64,000 bases of DNA from Mesorhizobium mediterraneum (GTDB taxonomy: Bacteria; Pseudomonadota; Alphaproteobacteria; Rhizobiales; Rhizobiaceae). The stretch spans positions 225,292 through 289,291 of the forward strand of contig NZ_NPKI01000026.1 of the NCBI RefSeq assembly GCF_002284565.1, written 5' to 3'. The position numbers were made by a program, and so were the translations under genes. Under the pieces are notes generated by a model that was not told the origin of the DNA, searched no databases, and was given only the letters and a program-made list of their open reading frames with translations. This document shows, in pieces, positions 27,181 through 36,228 of the stretch. Each line of letters opens with the position of its first letter. Within the stretch, counting starts at the first letter, position 1.

Positions 27181-28686
27181 TTAAGACTTTACGGACGGTA
27201 GTTCCGACACCAGCCGGAGCGACGCGTTGATGCCCTCCAGTTGGTAATGCGGGCGCAGATAGAAGCGAGCATTGTAGTAGCCCGGCCGCCCCTCCACGCT
27301 GTCCACCTGGACCTCAGCGGCAGCGAGCGGGCGCTTGGCGCGCGCCTTGTCGTCGGCAAAGGCCGGGTTGGCCAGCACGTATCGGTTGATCCACTCGGTC
27401 AACCAGATCTGCATGTCCGACCGCTCCTTGAACGACCCTATCTTGTCGCGCGCAATGGCCTTGAGGTAATGCGCAAAGCGCGAAACCGGGAACAGATAGG
27501 GCAGGTTGGCGCTTAGCCGCTCGTTTGACTGTGCGTCTGGATCGACCAGCCGCCCGGCACGTGTCTCGTCGTCCTGCAACGAATGCGCGCCGATGAACGC
27601 CGCGAGATCCGTATTTTTCCGGTGCAGGATGGGCATCAGGCCGAGCTTGGCGAGCTCCGCCTCGCGCCGGTCGTCGATGGCGACCTCCGTCGGGCATTTC
27701 ATCGCGATCGATCCGTCATCGGTCGGGAAGCTGTGCACCGGCAGGTTGAGCACCGTGCCGCCGTTCTCGACGCCGCGGATCTGCGTGCCCCAGCCGTAGA
27801 GCTTATGGCTGCGGTTGATGTTGACGCCCATCGGGAAGGCGGCATTCATCCAGACATATTTGTTGTGATCGCCCTCCACCTCCTCCTCGAAGGTGAAGCC
27901 CTTCACCGGAACGGTGTCGGTGCCGTAGGGCAGCCGGGCCAGCACGCGCGGCATGGTGAGGCCGATATAGCGCGCGTCCTCGCTCTCGCGCAGCGATTGC
28001 CACGAGGCATAGGCCGGGTTCGATACGATCATCTGCAGGTCCTGCGGGTTCGGCAGTTCCTGCCAGCTGTCCATGCGGAACAGGCGCGGCGAAGCGGCGG
28101 CAATGAACGGCGTATGCGCGGAGGCGCAGACACCCGACATATTGCGCAGCAGGCCGACGTCGCGCGGATGGTTCGAGAATTCGTAGGCGCCGACCAGGCA
28201 GCCGATCGGCTCGCCGCCCAGCATCGAATACTCGTCCGTATAGACCTTCTTGAAGATCGGGCTTTGATCCCACATCTGGCCTTCATAGTCTTCAAGCGTG
28301 TCGGCGAGCTGCTCCTTGGAAATGTTCATCACCCGGATCTTCAGCTTCTGATCCGTTTCGGTGTTGTTGACGAGATACCAGAGGCCGCGCCACGTACCTT
28401 CCATTTCGCGCACTTCCGGCGCGTGCAGGATCTCGTTGACCTGCGTCGTCAGCATCTTGTCGATGCCTGCGATCAGCGACTTGATCGACTTGATCGCGTT
28501 GGACGAGATGGTCGTGGTGTCGGAACGGGACTGCGCCGCCAGCGCGAGATTGCGGACGAGTTGCTGCAGCTTCTCGCTGTCGTCCTTCTTGACCTTGAAA
28601 TCCTTCTCGAGGAGCCCGCTGAATTCTCCGAGGTCGATGGCTTCCGCCTCGGCGGTGACGGCTGCGGTCTTTTGCTGTTCGGCCAT
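27181..28686 (-). CDS. tssC: TssC T6SS sheath large subunit
   Basis: 501 residues. Signature blocks are EGTWRGLWYLVNNTETD, FKKVYTDEYSMLGGEPIGCLVGAYEF, RNMSGVCASAHTPFIAAASP and the C-terminal RPGYYNARFYLRPHYQLEGI. It forms the contractile sheath with TssB, around the Hcp tube, and is the unit recycled by ClpV. It is three bases downstream of tssB. Sequence conservation is the highest of the cluster and leaves no doubt about identity. Confidence 0.98.
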   Translation of the reverse strand: MAEQQKTAAVTAEAEAIDLGEFSGLLEKDFKVKKDDSEKLQQLVRNLALAAQSRSDTTTISSNAIKSIKSLIAGIDKMLTTQVNEILHAPEVREMEGTWRGLWYLVNNTETDQKLKIRVMNISKEQLADTLEDYEGQMWDQSPIFKKVYTDEYSMLGGEPIGCLVGAYEFSNHPRDVGLLRNMSGVCASAHTPFIAAASPRLFRMDSWQELPNPQDLQMIVSNPAYASWQSLRESEDARYIGLTMPRVLARLPYGTDTVPVKGFTFEEEVEGDHNKYVWMNAAFPMGVNINRSHKLYGWGTQIRGVENGGTVLNLPVHSFPTDDGSIAMKCPTEVAIDDRREAELAKLGLMPILHRKNTDLAAFIGAHSLQDDETRAGRLVDPDAQSNERLSANLPYLFPVSRFAHYLKAIARDKIGSFKERSDMQIWLTEWINRYVLANPAFADDKARAKRPLAAAEVQVDSVEGRPGYYNARFYLRPHYQLEGINASLRLVSELPSVKS

Positions 28687-28689
28687 GAC

Positions 28690-29229
28690 TTACTCCTCAA
28701 CCTTATCGTCGTCGGATAATGCCTGGTTGGCGATCTTGCCGAGCAGCGGCTCGTTGTTCAGAAGTTGCGCGATGCGCTTTTCGGCGTCGACACGGCCATC
28801 CATGAAGCCAAGCAGTTCCTCGAGCTGACGACGCATCTTGAGGATTTCGGCCAATTGCGGAACCTGCTCGGCAATCTTGTCCGGGGCGAAATCGCCCATC
28901 TTGGTGAAGGTGAGATCAAGGGCAAGTTCCTCGTCGCGCTCGGCACCCTCGGCCTGAGGCAGCGTATTCTTCACGCGGGCTTTGACGCGCGGTCCGAGCG
29001 CCTCCATGAAACGGGGAAAGCGGTTCGCGTCGGTCTCGACAAAGGAGCGATCCAGTACCGACTTCATCGCTTCCCTGGTCTGTGAAGCGCCGGAAAGGTC
29101 GGCCATCACGCCCATGACGAACGGCAATTCGATCGTCGTCGGGCTGCCGTAGGTTTCCACGTCATAGGCGATCTGCACGCGCGGTGCGCGATTCCGTTCG
29201 ATGACCTTCGCTTTACTTTCGGCTGCCAT
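28690..29229 (-). CDS. tssB: TssB T6SS sheath small subunit
   Basis: 179 residues, starting MAAESKAKVIERNRAPRVQIAYDVE, with IELPFVMGVMADLSG and KSVLDRSFVETDANRFPRFMEAL that define ImpB/VipA. It makes the heterodimeric sheath with TssC; ClpV recognises TssC in the contracted form. It lies between tssA and tssC with minimal spacing. Confidence 0.98.
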   Translation of the reverse strand: MAAESKAKVIERNRAPRVQIAYDVETYGSPTTIELPFVMGVMADLSGASQTREAMKSVLDRSFVETDANRFPRFMEALGPRVKARVKNTLPQAEGAERDEELALDLTFTKMGDFAPDKIAEQVPQLAEILKMRRQLEELLGFMDGRVDAEKRIAQLLNNEPLLGKIANQALSDDDKVEE

Positions 29230-29235
29230 GGCTCG

Positions 29236-30411
29236 TTACCTTTCATCCTTCTGGGCCGTCTTCTTGGCATCGGGAACGCCGGCAAGAAGCCGAAATTCCT
29301 TCAGCCCCGACGGGGCGAGATCTTCCATCAGTTCAACAAAATCCATATGCACCATGCGGCGCACGCGGCGGGCGAGGTGCGGGATCGGGCTCGACGGTTC
29401 GGTGCGGTCGTAGAAGGCGACGACGAGGTCGAGGCATTTGACGACGTCGTCGCGCGAGGAAATCCGATCAGGGAGCCCGGTGCTCGGTTCCGCGTAACTT
29501 GTCGTGCCTGCCATAGCCTCGGCTGCATGACCGTTTCGGGCAGGCATTTCTGGATCGGCAGTCGTGGGGGCGGGGTTCGCCGCGCCGTTCGTCGCAGCCT
29601 CGATTACCGAATTCCGTTCGAGGGTCGACAGCAAACGCTGCAGAAACCGTTTCAATTCCGGGACAGCGGTGCCGCCGCCCTCTAGACGAACGTTGAGAGC
29701 CGTCTCGACCGCATCAAGAGCCGAGATCGCCGCTTGGGCATCGGCGATGAGCGCCATCATCTCCGCATTGGCCTGATCGGCCTGCGCCTTGCATCCACTA
29801 TGCACCCGGTTCAGAAGTTGACCGTGGGCGCTGACCAGCGCTGCCTTTTCGGCTGCATTCAATCCTGAAGCCGCTTCCAGAAGCATGACACGTTCGTCGA
29901 GCGCGCCTTGTTCCAGATCGCGCCCGCTGATCGCTCCGATCGTGCGCGGTGCGAAGAACGTCAGTTGCCGCAAATTGGCTAACAGCCCGTCTTGGCCATT
30001 CTGGAGGTCGAGCAGGGCGTTGATACGACGCAAGGCGGCGTCGCGTGGTGCAGCATTGGGCCGCAGGGCCGGATGCAAGGTCTCCCAATGCTGATCGAAG
30101 GTCCGCGCAATAAGGGTCAGACCATGCGCGAGCCCGGCGAGCCCCTGCTCATTGGCCAGCGCACGTGTGACAATGACAAGCAGGCGCAGATCCCGGCCGT
30201 GTGCACGCAACTCCTCCGCCTTGTCGAGGACGGCAGGCCAGTCGACCGGAATGGTGCTTTGCGACGAGGGCTTGTTATGCCCGTCATGGATGACCTTGAC
30301 CTGGGGTTCCGTGAGACGTTCCAGCTCATGAAAGGCTGGATCGTTGCGCAAATCCTCCCCTGACGGATTTTCACCGTCCAGCGGATTCAGCCAGAGTGCG
30401 AGATCAATCAC
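29236..30411 (-). CDS. tssA: TssA (ImpA) T6SS assembly cap protein
   Basis: 391 residues if the GTG at 30411 is used. That start gives VIDLALWLNPLDGENPSGEDLRND, the usual ImpA N-terminus; upstream in-frame ATGs (30501 and earlier) would add a stretch without family resemblance. The ImpA_N domain covers about 1-130; the C-terminal part (DLVVAFYDRTEPSSPIPHLARRVRRM) belongs to the VasJ-like cap region. TssA primes tube and sheath growth at the baseplate. It is the first gene of the main minus-strand operon and is divergent from clpV. The start is uncertain. Confidence 0.9.
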   Translation of the reverse strand: MIDLALWLNPLDGENPSGEDLRNDPAFHELERLTEPQVKVIHDGHNKPSSQSTIPVDWPAVLDKAEELRAHGRDLRLLVIVTRALANEQGLAGLAHGLTLIARTFDQHWETLHPALRPNAAPRDAALRRINALLDLQNGQDGLLANLRQLTFFAPRTIGAISGRDLEQGALDERVMLLEAASGLNAAEKAALVSAHGQLLNRVHSGCKAQADQANAEMMALIADAQAAISALDAVETALNVRLEGGGTAVPELKRFLQRLLSTLERNSVIEAATNGAANPAPTTADPEMPARNGHAAEAMAGTTSYAEPSTGLPDRISSRDDVVKCLDLVVAFYDRTEPSSPIPHLARRVRRMVHMDFVELMEDLAPSGLKEFRLLAGVPDAKKTAQKDER

Positions 30412-30743
30412 ACCAACCCCCAGCGAGCGGCTCTTTCGGCCGTGCGTGCCCACGTTATCACACTGCGACACTTTACCACAATTTAGTTGCTGCTCAATCA
30501 TAATGGGAGCTCGCAAGCCGGGTCCTGAGCTCGAAATCGGTGGCGCAGTTATCGAACCGTTTATCTGGATGCATCGCAAAGAAGTGGGCATTCCAGGGCT
30601 GTTTGTAGCCGATGGCGTGGGCTGTTGCTGGGACGGAAGAAGTCCACTGAATCGAACACCCACTCGCCCCGTCGATAACGCGCTTTGTCAAGTTGCTGCT
30701 TATGTGGCAGGTTATTGACTGGCAGATCGCAGGAGCAAGTTCG
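30412..30743. promoter_or_regulatory. Divergent tssA/clpV intergenic region
   Basis: About 330 bases between the tssA and clpV starts must drive the main T6SS operon to the left and clpV to the right. No recognisable sigma-54 (GG-N10-GC) or EcfG motif was found by eye, and no regulator gene is adjacent. An AGGAG ribosome site at 30731-30735 precedes the clpV ATG by eight bases. Confidence 0.5.
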
Positions 30744-33494
30744 ATGGAACAGCGCCGGTCGTCGCAGAGCTTCAAACGCAAGGAACTGGTCGGCAAGCTA
30801 AACCACGTCTGTTTGCGCGCCTTCAAGGCTGCGGCCGACACCGCCAAACTGCGCGGCAATCCTTACGTCGAGCTCGTTCATTTCGTCGAGCAACTGGTGC
30901 TTTCCGAGCGCTCCGATGTGCAACTGATACTGGCAGACGCAGGGGTGGATGCGAGCCGGGTCACGGCCGATATGACCCGCGCCGTCGACAAGCTGCCTTA
31001 TGGCGCCACTTCAATCGAGGAATTTTCCGATCATATCTTTCACGCCATCCAGGAAGCCTGGAGCCTGGCGGGGCTGGAATTCAGCGTCGAGGAAGTCCGC
31101 AGTGCGCATATTCTGCTCGCCTGCCTGAAGACGCCGGCGCTGGAGGGCCTGCTGTCAAAGATCAGCGGCGAATTCGACAAGATCGATGCGCAGGCCATCA
31201 TCGCGCGGTTCGCAGATGTCGTGGAGGGTTCACTCGAAGCCGGCGCCTCGACTGCGGTTCCCGCCGCCGACACACCGCGGCGGGCTCCGGGCGGAGATTC
31301 GGCGCTGGCGAAGTATGCGACCGACCTGACCCAGCGCGCCCGCGACGGCAAGATCGATCCGGTCGTCGGGCGCGATCCCGAGATTAGGCAGATCGTCGAT
31401 ATCCTGATGCGACGCCGGCAAAACAACCCGATCCTGACCGGCGAGGCCGGGGTCGGCAAGACCGCGGTCGTCGAGGGCTTTGCCTTGCGCCTCGCCGAGG
31501 GCGACGTGCCGCCGACGCTGCAGGGCGTCAGCGTGCGCATGCTCGATGTCGGCCTGATGCAGGCGGGCGCGAGCGTAAAGGGTGAATTCGAAAAAAGGCT
31601 GAAGGCGGTCATTGATGAGGTTCAATCCTCCGAAACGCCAGTCATCCTCTTCATTGACGAAGCTCACACCTTGATCGGCGCCGGCGGCGCGGCTGGAACC
31701 GGTGACGCGGCCAATCTGCTGAAACCGGCGCTGGCGCGCGGTGAGCTTCGCACGATCGCCGCAACGACCTGGGCCGAATACAAGCAGCACATCGAGAAAG
31801 ATCCTGCGCTGACTCGCCGTTTCCAGGTGGTCAAGATAGATGAGCCGTCGGAAGCGGTGGCTGTTCTCATGTTGCGTGGTGTGGCCGGTGTCCTCGAGCA
31901 GCACCACAAGGTGCAGATACTCGATGAGGCGATCGAGGCGGCGGTCAGCCTGTCCCACCGCTACATCCCGGCGCGGCAACTGCCCGACAAGGCCGTGAGC
32001 CTTCTCGACACCGCCTGCGCCCGTGTCGCCATTTCGCAGCATGCCACCCCTGCCGAGGTCGAGGACATTCTGCGCCGCCGCCAAGCGCTGGAAGTCGAGC
32101 GCGCCATCATCGGCCGCGAAGCAGCGATCGGCATCGGCGTGACCGACCGGAAGGCTCGGGTCGAGGCGGGGCTCGCCGAGACCGAACTCACGCTTACTGC
32201 CGCGCAGGAACGCTGGGATCGGGAAAAGGCGCTGGTTGGCGAGATACTGGAATTGCGCGCCAGGCTGCGCGGCGAGGGTGTGCCGCTCGATGCGGTGGAG
32301 ACTCCGCAGGCGGTCGCCAAACCCGCAGGCGCCGATGTGCCCGAGATCGAAACGCATGAAACCGATGCGGATGCAACCGCCACTGCCGATCCTCCTCCAC
32401 TCGATCCGGCTGCGGATCTCGCTCGGCTGCGGGAACTGATGGCCGAACTGGCCGAAGCGCAGGGCGAGACGCCGCTGATCCTGCCGTCAGTCGACCGCAA
32501 CGCCGTGGCCGCCGTGGTACAGGACTGGACCGGCATTCCCACTGGCCGGATGCTGTCGAGCCAGACCGAAAAAGCGCTGCGGCTCGCTGCCACTCTGTCC
32601 GAACGGGTAGTCGGTCAGGATCACGCCATGGAAATGATTGCCAAGCGCGTGCAGACCAGCCGGGCCGGGCTCGGCGCGCCCGAAAAACCAGTGGGCGTCT
32701 TTCTGCTCTGCGGTCCCTCCGGGGTAGGCAAGACCGAAACCGCGCTGGCCTTGGCCGAGACGCTCTACGGTGGCGAGCAGAACCTCATTTCGATCAATAT
32801 GTCCGAGTTCCAGGAGGCGCATACGGTTTCTACCTTGAAGGGCGCGCCACCCGGATATGTCGGCTACGGCAAGGGCGGCATCCTGACCGAGGCGGTCCGG
32901 CGCAAGCCCTATTCGGTGATCCTGCTCGACGAGGTCGAAAAGGCGCATCCGGACGTGCACGAGATTTTCTTCCAGGTTTTCGACAAGGGGATGATGGACG
33001 ACAGCGAGGGCCGACGGATCGATTTCAAAAACACACTGATCCTGCTTACTTCGAATGTCGGCTCCGAAGTCATCATGGACCGGACCAAAAGCGGCACCGT
33101 ACGGGCGGGGCTCGACGATCTGGACACAGCGTTACGCTCCCCGCTGTTGAAGGTTTTCCCCGCGGCTTTCCTTGGCCGGGTGGTAACCATCCCCTACTAC
33201 CCGCTCTCGGACACGATGATCGAAGCGATCACCCGCCATCAGTTCGCCAAGATCGCCCGCCGGCTGCGTTCAAGCAACGATGCCGAGTTGGTGATAGGTG
33301 ACGGTGTCATGGATCTCGTCAAGGCCCGCTGCACCGAGATCGAATCCGGCGGGCGAATGATTGACGCCATTTTGGCAAACACGCTTCTGCCGGAATTGAG
33401 CCGCGGGGTGCTGAACCGGTCGCTCGAGGGCGAAAAGATGACGAAGGTGACTGTCGGAGCCTCCGAAGGAGGTTTCACCTATTCCTTCGAATAG
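30744..33494 (+). CDS. clpV: ClpV (TssH) AAA+ ATPase of T6SS
   Basis: 916 residues from the ATG at 30744, chosen because of the AGGAG site and the family start (KRKELVGKLNHVCLRAFKAAADTAKLRGNPYVELVHF). The N-domain is followed by two AAA+ modules with Walker A motifs GEAGVGKTA (about residue 233) and GPSGVGKTE (about 656). The second carries the SMSEFQEAHTVS-LKGAPPGYVGYG pore-loop region. A middle region of about 60 residues rich in Glu and Ala sits between them. ClpV disassembles contracted TssBC sheaths in the cytosol. It is the only gene of the set on the plus strand on this side. Confidence 0.97.
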   Translation: MEQRRSSQSFKRKELVGKLNHVCLRAFKAAADTAKLRGNPYVELVHFVEQLVLSERSDVQLILADAGVDASRVTADMTRAVDKLPYGATSIEEFSDHIFHAIQEAWSLAGLEFSVEEVRSAHILLACLKTPALEGLLSKISGEFDKIDAQAIIARFADVVEGSLEAGASTAVPAADTPRRAPGGDSALAKYATDLTQRARDGKIDPVVGRDPEIRQIVDILMRRRQNNPILTGEAGVGKTAVVEGFALRLAEGDVPPTLQGVSVRMLDVGLMQAGASVKGEFEKRLKAVIDEVQSSETPVILFIDEAHTLIGAGGAAGTGDAANLLKPALARGELRTIAATTWAEYKQHIEKDPALTRRFQVVKIDEPSEAVAVLMLRGVAGVLEQHHKVQILDEAIEAAVSLSHRYIPARQLPDKAVSLLDTACARVAISQHATPAEVEDILRRRQALEVERAIIGREAAIGIGVTDRKARVEAGLAETELTLTAAQERWDREKALVGEILELRARLRGEGVPLDAVETPQAVAKPAGADVPEIETHETDADATATADPPPLDPAADLARLRELMAELAEAQGETPLILPSVDRNAVAAVVQDWTGIPTGRMLSSQTEKALRLAATLSERVVGQDHAMEMIAKRVQTSRAGLGAPEKPVGVFLLCGPSGVGKTETALALAETLYGGEQNLISINMSEFQEAHTVSTLKGAPPGYVGYGKGGILTEAVRRKPYSVILLDEVEKAHPDVHEIFFQVFDKGMMDDSEGRRIDFKNTLILLTSNVGSEVIMDRTKSGTVRAGLDDLDTALRSPLLKVFPAAFLGRVVTIPYYPLSDTMIEAITRHQFAKIARRLRSSNDAELVIGDGVMDLVKARCTEIESGGRMIDAILANTLLPELSRGVLNRSLEGEKMTKVTVGASEGGFTYSFE

Positions 33495-33565
33495 CTCAGG
33501 AGCAATTCTGTCGCTCTAAACCCAGCGTTTCGGTCGGAGAAACAGCTTTGTTACCGGCCACCCCG

Positions 33566-33590
33566 GGAACAAATCGTCAGCCTATCAATT
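33566..33590 (+). promoter_or_regulatory. Putative EcfG/RpoE2-type promoter (GGAAC-N18-TT)
   Basis: GGAAC at 33566-33570 and TT at 33589-33590, spaced 18, lying 30 bases before the ATG of the 72-aa protein. The -10 region reads AATT rather than the preferred CGTT, so this is one of the weaker matches. Confidence 0.45.
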
Positions 33591-33619
33591 GACGCAGAGA
33601 AGCTGCTTGGAGCAGATGA

Positions 33620-33838
33620 ATGGGCATTTTTTCCGATCTCGACAAAAAGCTGACGGACAATCTTTACGCGCACGGTAACGACCTCATCGATCCTGCTGCG
33701 GATCTTCCCGAGAAGATCGAGGAGCGGGTCGAACTCTTGATGCCGTTCGTTCAGCCCGAGGCTCGTGAGTTGGTCCGGTCGCAAATCCTTGGCCTCATTC
33801 ACGAGTACAGGAATGAGGATCCAGCGCCCTCGAACTAG
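33620..33838 (+). CDS. Small hypothetical protein (72 aa)
   Basis: MGIFSDLDKKLTDNLYAHG at the start, an acidic helical middle (EKIEERVELLMPFVQPEA) and a polar tail. There is no membrane segment or known motif. It has a GGAG ribosome site seven bases before the ATG and a stress-promoter-like element further up. The codon pattern and good ribosome site argue that it is real. Function unknown; general stress regulon membership is inference. Confidence 0.65.
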   Translation: MGIFSDLDKKLTDNLYAHGNDLIDPAADLPEKIEERVELLMPFVQPEARELVRSQILGLIHEYRNEDPAPSN

Positions 33839-33895
33839 GCGAGGATCGCGTTAATTGCGAACCTAGCAGGTCCTGTTCGGAATGGAGTACCGTCG

Positions 33896-34033
33896 TCATC
33901 CGTCTTGGTCTATTGCATGGGGCGCAGGCTGTGTTCCGTCGCTGGTCCGGCCGGTCTGGTCGACCCATAGCCAAACGATGAAGAGTACCGCCACTACGAT
34001 CACGCCCAAGGCGATAAGACGAGGCATGGGCAT
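33896..34033 (-). CDS. Small single-pass membrane protein (45 aa)
   Basis: MPMPRLIALGVIVVAVLFIVWLW forms one membrane helix, followed by a polar tail ending HAIDQDG. A GGAAAGGAAA ribosome site precedes the ATG at 34033. It starts 25 bases after the DUF2934 gene ends on the same strand, so the two are probably co-transcribed. Function unknown. Confidence 0.6.
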   Translation of the reverse strand: MPMPRLIALGVIVVAVLFIVWLWVDQTGRTSDGTQPAPHAIDQDG

Positions 34034-34058
34034 TTTCCTTTCCGTACCGAGCAGCCGG

Positions 34059-34286
34059 TCAAGATTTCGGCTTGCCGTTAGCTCCGGGAATTGGCGTCGC
34101 CCGTGCAGGATCGGAGCCGGCTCCAACGGTCGGGTCGGGAACGACCGGACCACGTTCTGCTTCGGAACCCTCTGCCTCGATCTCTTGCACGGCCTGATCC
34201 CAATGCTCGCGCTCCCGCCCTTGCGGCCGGCCTTCACGCTCCCAGATTTCATGGGCTCGCCGCCTGATACGCTCTTCCCTGTCCAC
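34059..34286 (-). CDS. DUF2934 domain small protein
   Basis: 75 residues starting at a GTG with an AGGAGG site six bases before it. RIRRRAHEIWEREGRPQGREREHWDQA is the DUF2934 motif, a short helix common in rhizobial stress-regulon genes. The tail is Pro/Gly-rich and disordered. A GGAAC-N18-TT element lies 24 bases upstream. The biochemical role of DUF2934 is not known. Confidence 0.85.
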   Translation of the reverse strand: MDREERIRRRAHEIWEREGRPQGREREHWDQAVQEIEAEGSEAERGPVVPDPTVGAGSDPARATPIPGANGKPKS

Positions 34287-34309
34287 GATAGACCTCCTGG
34301 TGCTGTCCT

Positions 34310-34334
34310 AATCCCGCTATCGATGGTTTGTTCC
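34310..34334 (-). promoter_or_regulatory. Putative EcfG/RpoE2-type promoter for the DUF2934 gene
   Basis: On the minus strand GGAAC (34334-34330), 18 bases, then TT (34311-34310). The gene's GTG is at 34286, a normal leader length. Confidence 0.6.
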
Positions 34335-34390
34335 GCGCTCTCGGACAGTAGAATGAACAATATGCCTCCAGCACCCGAGATCGGAATCCC

Positions 34391-35677
34391 ATGAGAGTCC
34401 TTGTTGTTGGCGCCACCGGCCTGATCGGCGCTTCGGTCTGCGCCCGCATCGTTTCCGAAGGACATGAGGTGGTCGGCGTCGTCCGTACCCCTCGGGCAAA
34501 TGAGGCCCGCAATTGCCAGACATTGGTGCTGGACGTGGCGACCGCGCTCCGCCCTGAAGATTGGTTGCCGCATCTGGCCGGCATCGATGCCATCGTGAAC
34601 TGTGCCGGCGTTTTGCAGGACAGCCCTCGCGAAAAAACGGGGCAAGTTCATCGCGATGCGGCGGCGGCTCTTTTTCTCGCCTGCGCGCGGGCCGGCGTTG
34701 CCAAGGTGATCCACTTCTCGGCAATGGGTGTGGATCGGGCACAGCCGTCGTCATTCTCGGCGACGAAATATGCCGGCGATCAGGCCCTGATGGCACTTGA
34801 TCTGGACTGGATAATCCTTCGCCCTTCCGTGGTGCTTGGCCAGCCTGTGTTTGGGGCCAGTGCGTTGTTTCGCGGTCTGGCCTCGCTGCCGGTTCTGCCG
34901 TCAATGCCCGATACCGGCCGGCTACAGGTCGTGCAGCTCGAGGATGTGGTCTCGACGGTCCTCTTCTTTCTCAATCCCAGCAGTCGGTCTCGTATGGCGC
35001 TGGAACTTGCAGGTCCCCAACAGCTGACCATGGACGAGATTGTCGGCACTTTCCGCCGCTGGCTCGGCTGGGCTCCTGCAGCCAGATTTGTCTTGCCGGG
35101 ATGGGTTGCGCGGCTTCTATACCGCCTCGGCGATCTTGCCGCGATGCTCGGCTGGCGACCTCCAATGCGCACCAATGCCGCCAGGGAGATCACACGAGGG
35201 GCGCTCGGAGATCCCTCGGACTGGATTTCCTTGACCGGCATACAGCCACAGAGCTTGGCGCAATTCCTCGCGCTCAATCCGGCAACAGTGCAGGAAAAAT
35301 GGTTTGCCGGGCTTTATTTTACCAAGCCTGCGATCTTTGTCGTCCTGCCCTTCTTCTGGATCATGACGGGGATTGTGTCGCTGACCACTGGCTTCGGCAA
35401 CGGCATCAGCCTCATGCAAAGCACAGGGGCTGGTATGTTGTCGGTGCCAACCGTGGTCGCCGGCGCTCTCGCCGACATCGTCGTCGGCGCACTCATAGCC
35501 TGGCGGCCAACGGCGCGAAAAGGCATCTACGCTGGTATTGCGCTCTCGCTGTTCTATCTGATCGTGGGCACTTTCCTGCGCCCGGACCTGTGGAACGAAC
35601 CGCTTGGGCCATTCCTGAAGGTCTTGCCGATCATCGTCCTTCATTTTGTTGCCCTGGCGATCCTGGAGGAGCGCTGA
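34391..35677 (+). CDS. NAD(P)-binding SDR-type protein fused to a DoxX-like membrane domain
   Basis: 428 residues. The N-terminal 270 are an atypical extended short-chain dehydrogenase fold: VLVVGATGLIGASVCARI is the nucleotide loop, and HFSAMGVDRAQPSSFSATKYAGDQAL holds the YxxxK-like segment. The C-terminal part has about four membrane helices (IFVVLPFFWIMTGIVSL, VVAGALADIVVGALIAW, IYAGIALSLFYLIVG, IIVLHFVALAIL), typical of DoxX-like tails. The substrate is unknown. Its stop overlaps the ATG of the DUF2269 gene (TGATG), so they form an operon. Confidence 0.85.
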   Translation: MRVLVVGATGLIGASVCARIVSEGHEVVGVVRTPRANEARNCQTLVLDVATALRPEDWLPHLAGIDAIVNCAGVLQDSPREKTGQVHRDAAAALFLACARAGVAKVIHFSAMGVDRAQPSSFSATKYAGDQALMALDLDWIILRPSVVLGQPVFGASALFRGLASLPVLPSMPDTGRLQVVQLEDVVSTVLFFLNPSSRSRMALELAGPQQLTMDEIVGTFRRWLGWAPAARFVLPGWVARLLYRLGDLAAMLGWRPPMRTNAAREITRGALGDPSDWISLTGIQPQSLAQFLALNPATVQEKWFAGLYFTKPAIFVVLPFFWIMTGIVSLTTGFGNGISLMQSTGAGMLSVPTVVAGALADIVVGALIAWRPTARKGIYAGIALSLFYLIVGTFLRPDLWNEPLGPFLKVLPIIVLHFVALAILEER

Positions 35678-36150
35678 TGCTCTATTTCGTGCTGAAGTAC
35701 CTGCATGTCATCGGAGCCAGCGTGCTGCTTGGCACCGGCGCCGGCATCGCCTTCTTCATGCTTCTCGCCCACAGGACCGGCAACACCGCAACAATAGCGG
35801 CAGTGGCGCGCATTGTGGTGATCGCCGATTTTCTCTTCACGGCGACCGCCGTCGTGGCGCAGCCGATCACCGGCGTCGCGCTCGCCTGGCTGGCGGGTTA
35901 CTCGCTCTCCGAAGGCTGGATCGTGCTTTCCATCGCGCTCTACATCCTCACCGGTGTGTTCTGGCTGCCGGTGGTATGGATGCAGATGGAGATGGGCAAT
36001 CTGGCGTCCGAAGCCGCCAAAGCAGGGGACCCGCTGCCGGCCCGGTATATCAGGCTTTTCTGGCTGTGGTTCGCCTTTGGCTTTCCCGCCTTTGCTGCCG
36101 TTCTCGGGATTTTCTGGCTGATGATCGCGCGACCGACGATCGAGTGGTAA
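35677..36150 (+). CDS. DUF2269 family membrane protein
   Basis: 157 residues with four hydrophobic helices (VIGASVLLGTGAGIAFFML, VIADFLFTATAVVAQPITGVAL, GWIVLSIALYILTGVFWLPVVW, LFWLWFAFGFPAFAAVLGIFWLM). The start MLYFVLKYLHVIGA fits DUF2269. It is translationally coupled to the preceding SDR-DoxX gene. These two commonly occur together; the function is not established, though a redox or membrane-protection role has been assumed for DoxX-like pairs. Confidence 0.85.
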   Translation: MLYFVLKYLHVIGASVLLGTGAGIAFFMLLAHRTGNTATIAAVARIVVIADFLFTATAVVAQPITGVALAWLAGYSLSEGWIVLSIALYILTGVFWLPVVWMQMEMGNLASEAAKAGDPLPARYIRLFWLWFAFGFPAFAAVLGIFWLMIARPTIEW

Positions 36151-36195
36151 CGCCTTGCCGCGGCACATGTCGCGCAGCTTTCGATTTTCGGCGCT

Positions 36196-36220
36196 GGAAC
36201 TTCTTTCCCATGAGTCCGTT
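36196..36220 (+). promoter_or_regulatory. Putative EcfG/RpoE2-type promoter before the flavoprotein gene
   Basis: GGAAC at 36196-36200, 18 bases, then CGTT ending at 36220, a near-ideal match. The annotated ATG is only nine bases further on, so the transcript would be leaderless or the true start is the GTG at 36241 or 36271. Confidence 0.6.
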
Positions 36221-36228
36221 CGGCGCGG

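Noticed and set aside
27583..28719. Plus-strand open frame of 378 codons
   Set aside because: Lies fully antisense to tssC, the best conserved gene of the cluster.
35101..36150. Plus-strand open frame of 349 codons ending with the DUF2269 gene
   Set aside because: Only the last 157 codons, from the coupled ATG at 35677, are in the DUF2269 frame and resemble a protein; the upstream part is out of frame with the SDR-DoxX gene.
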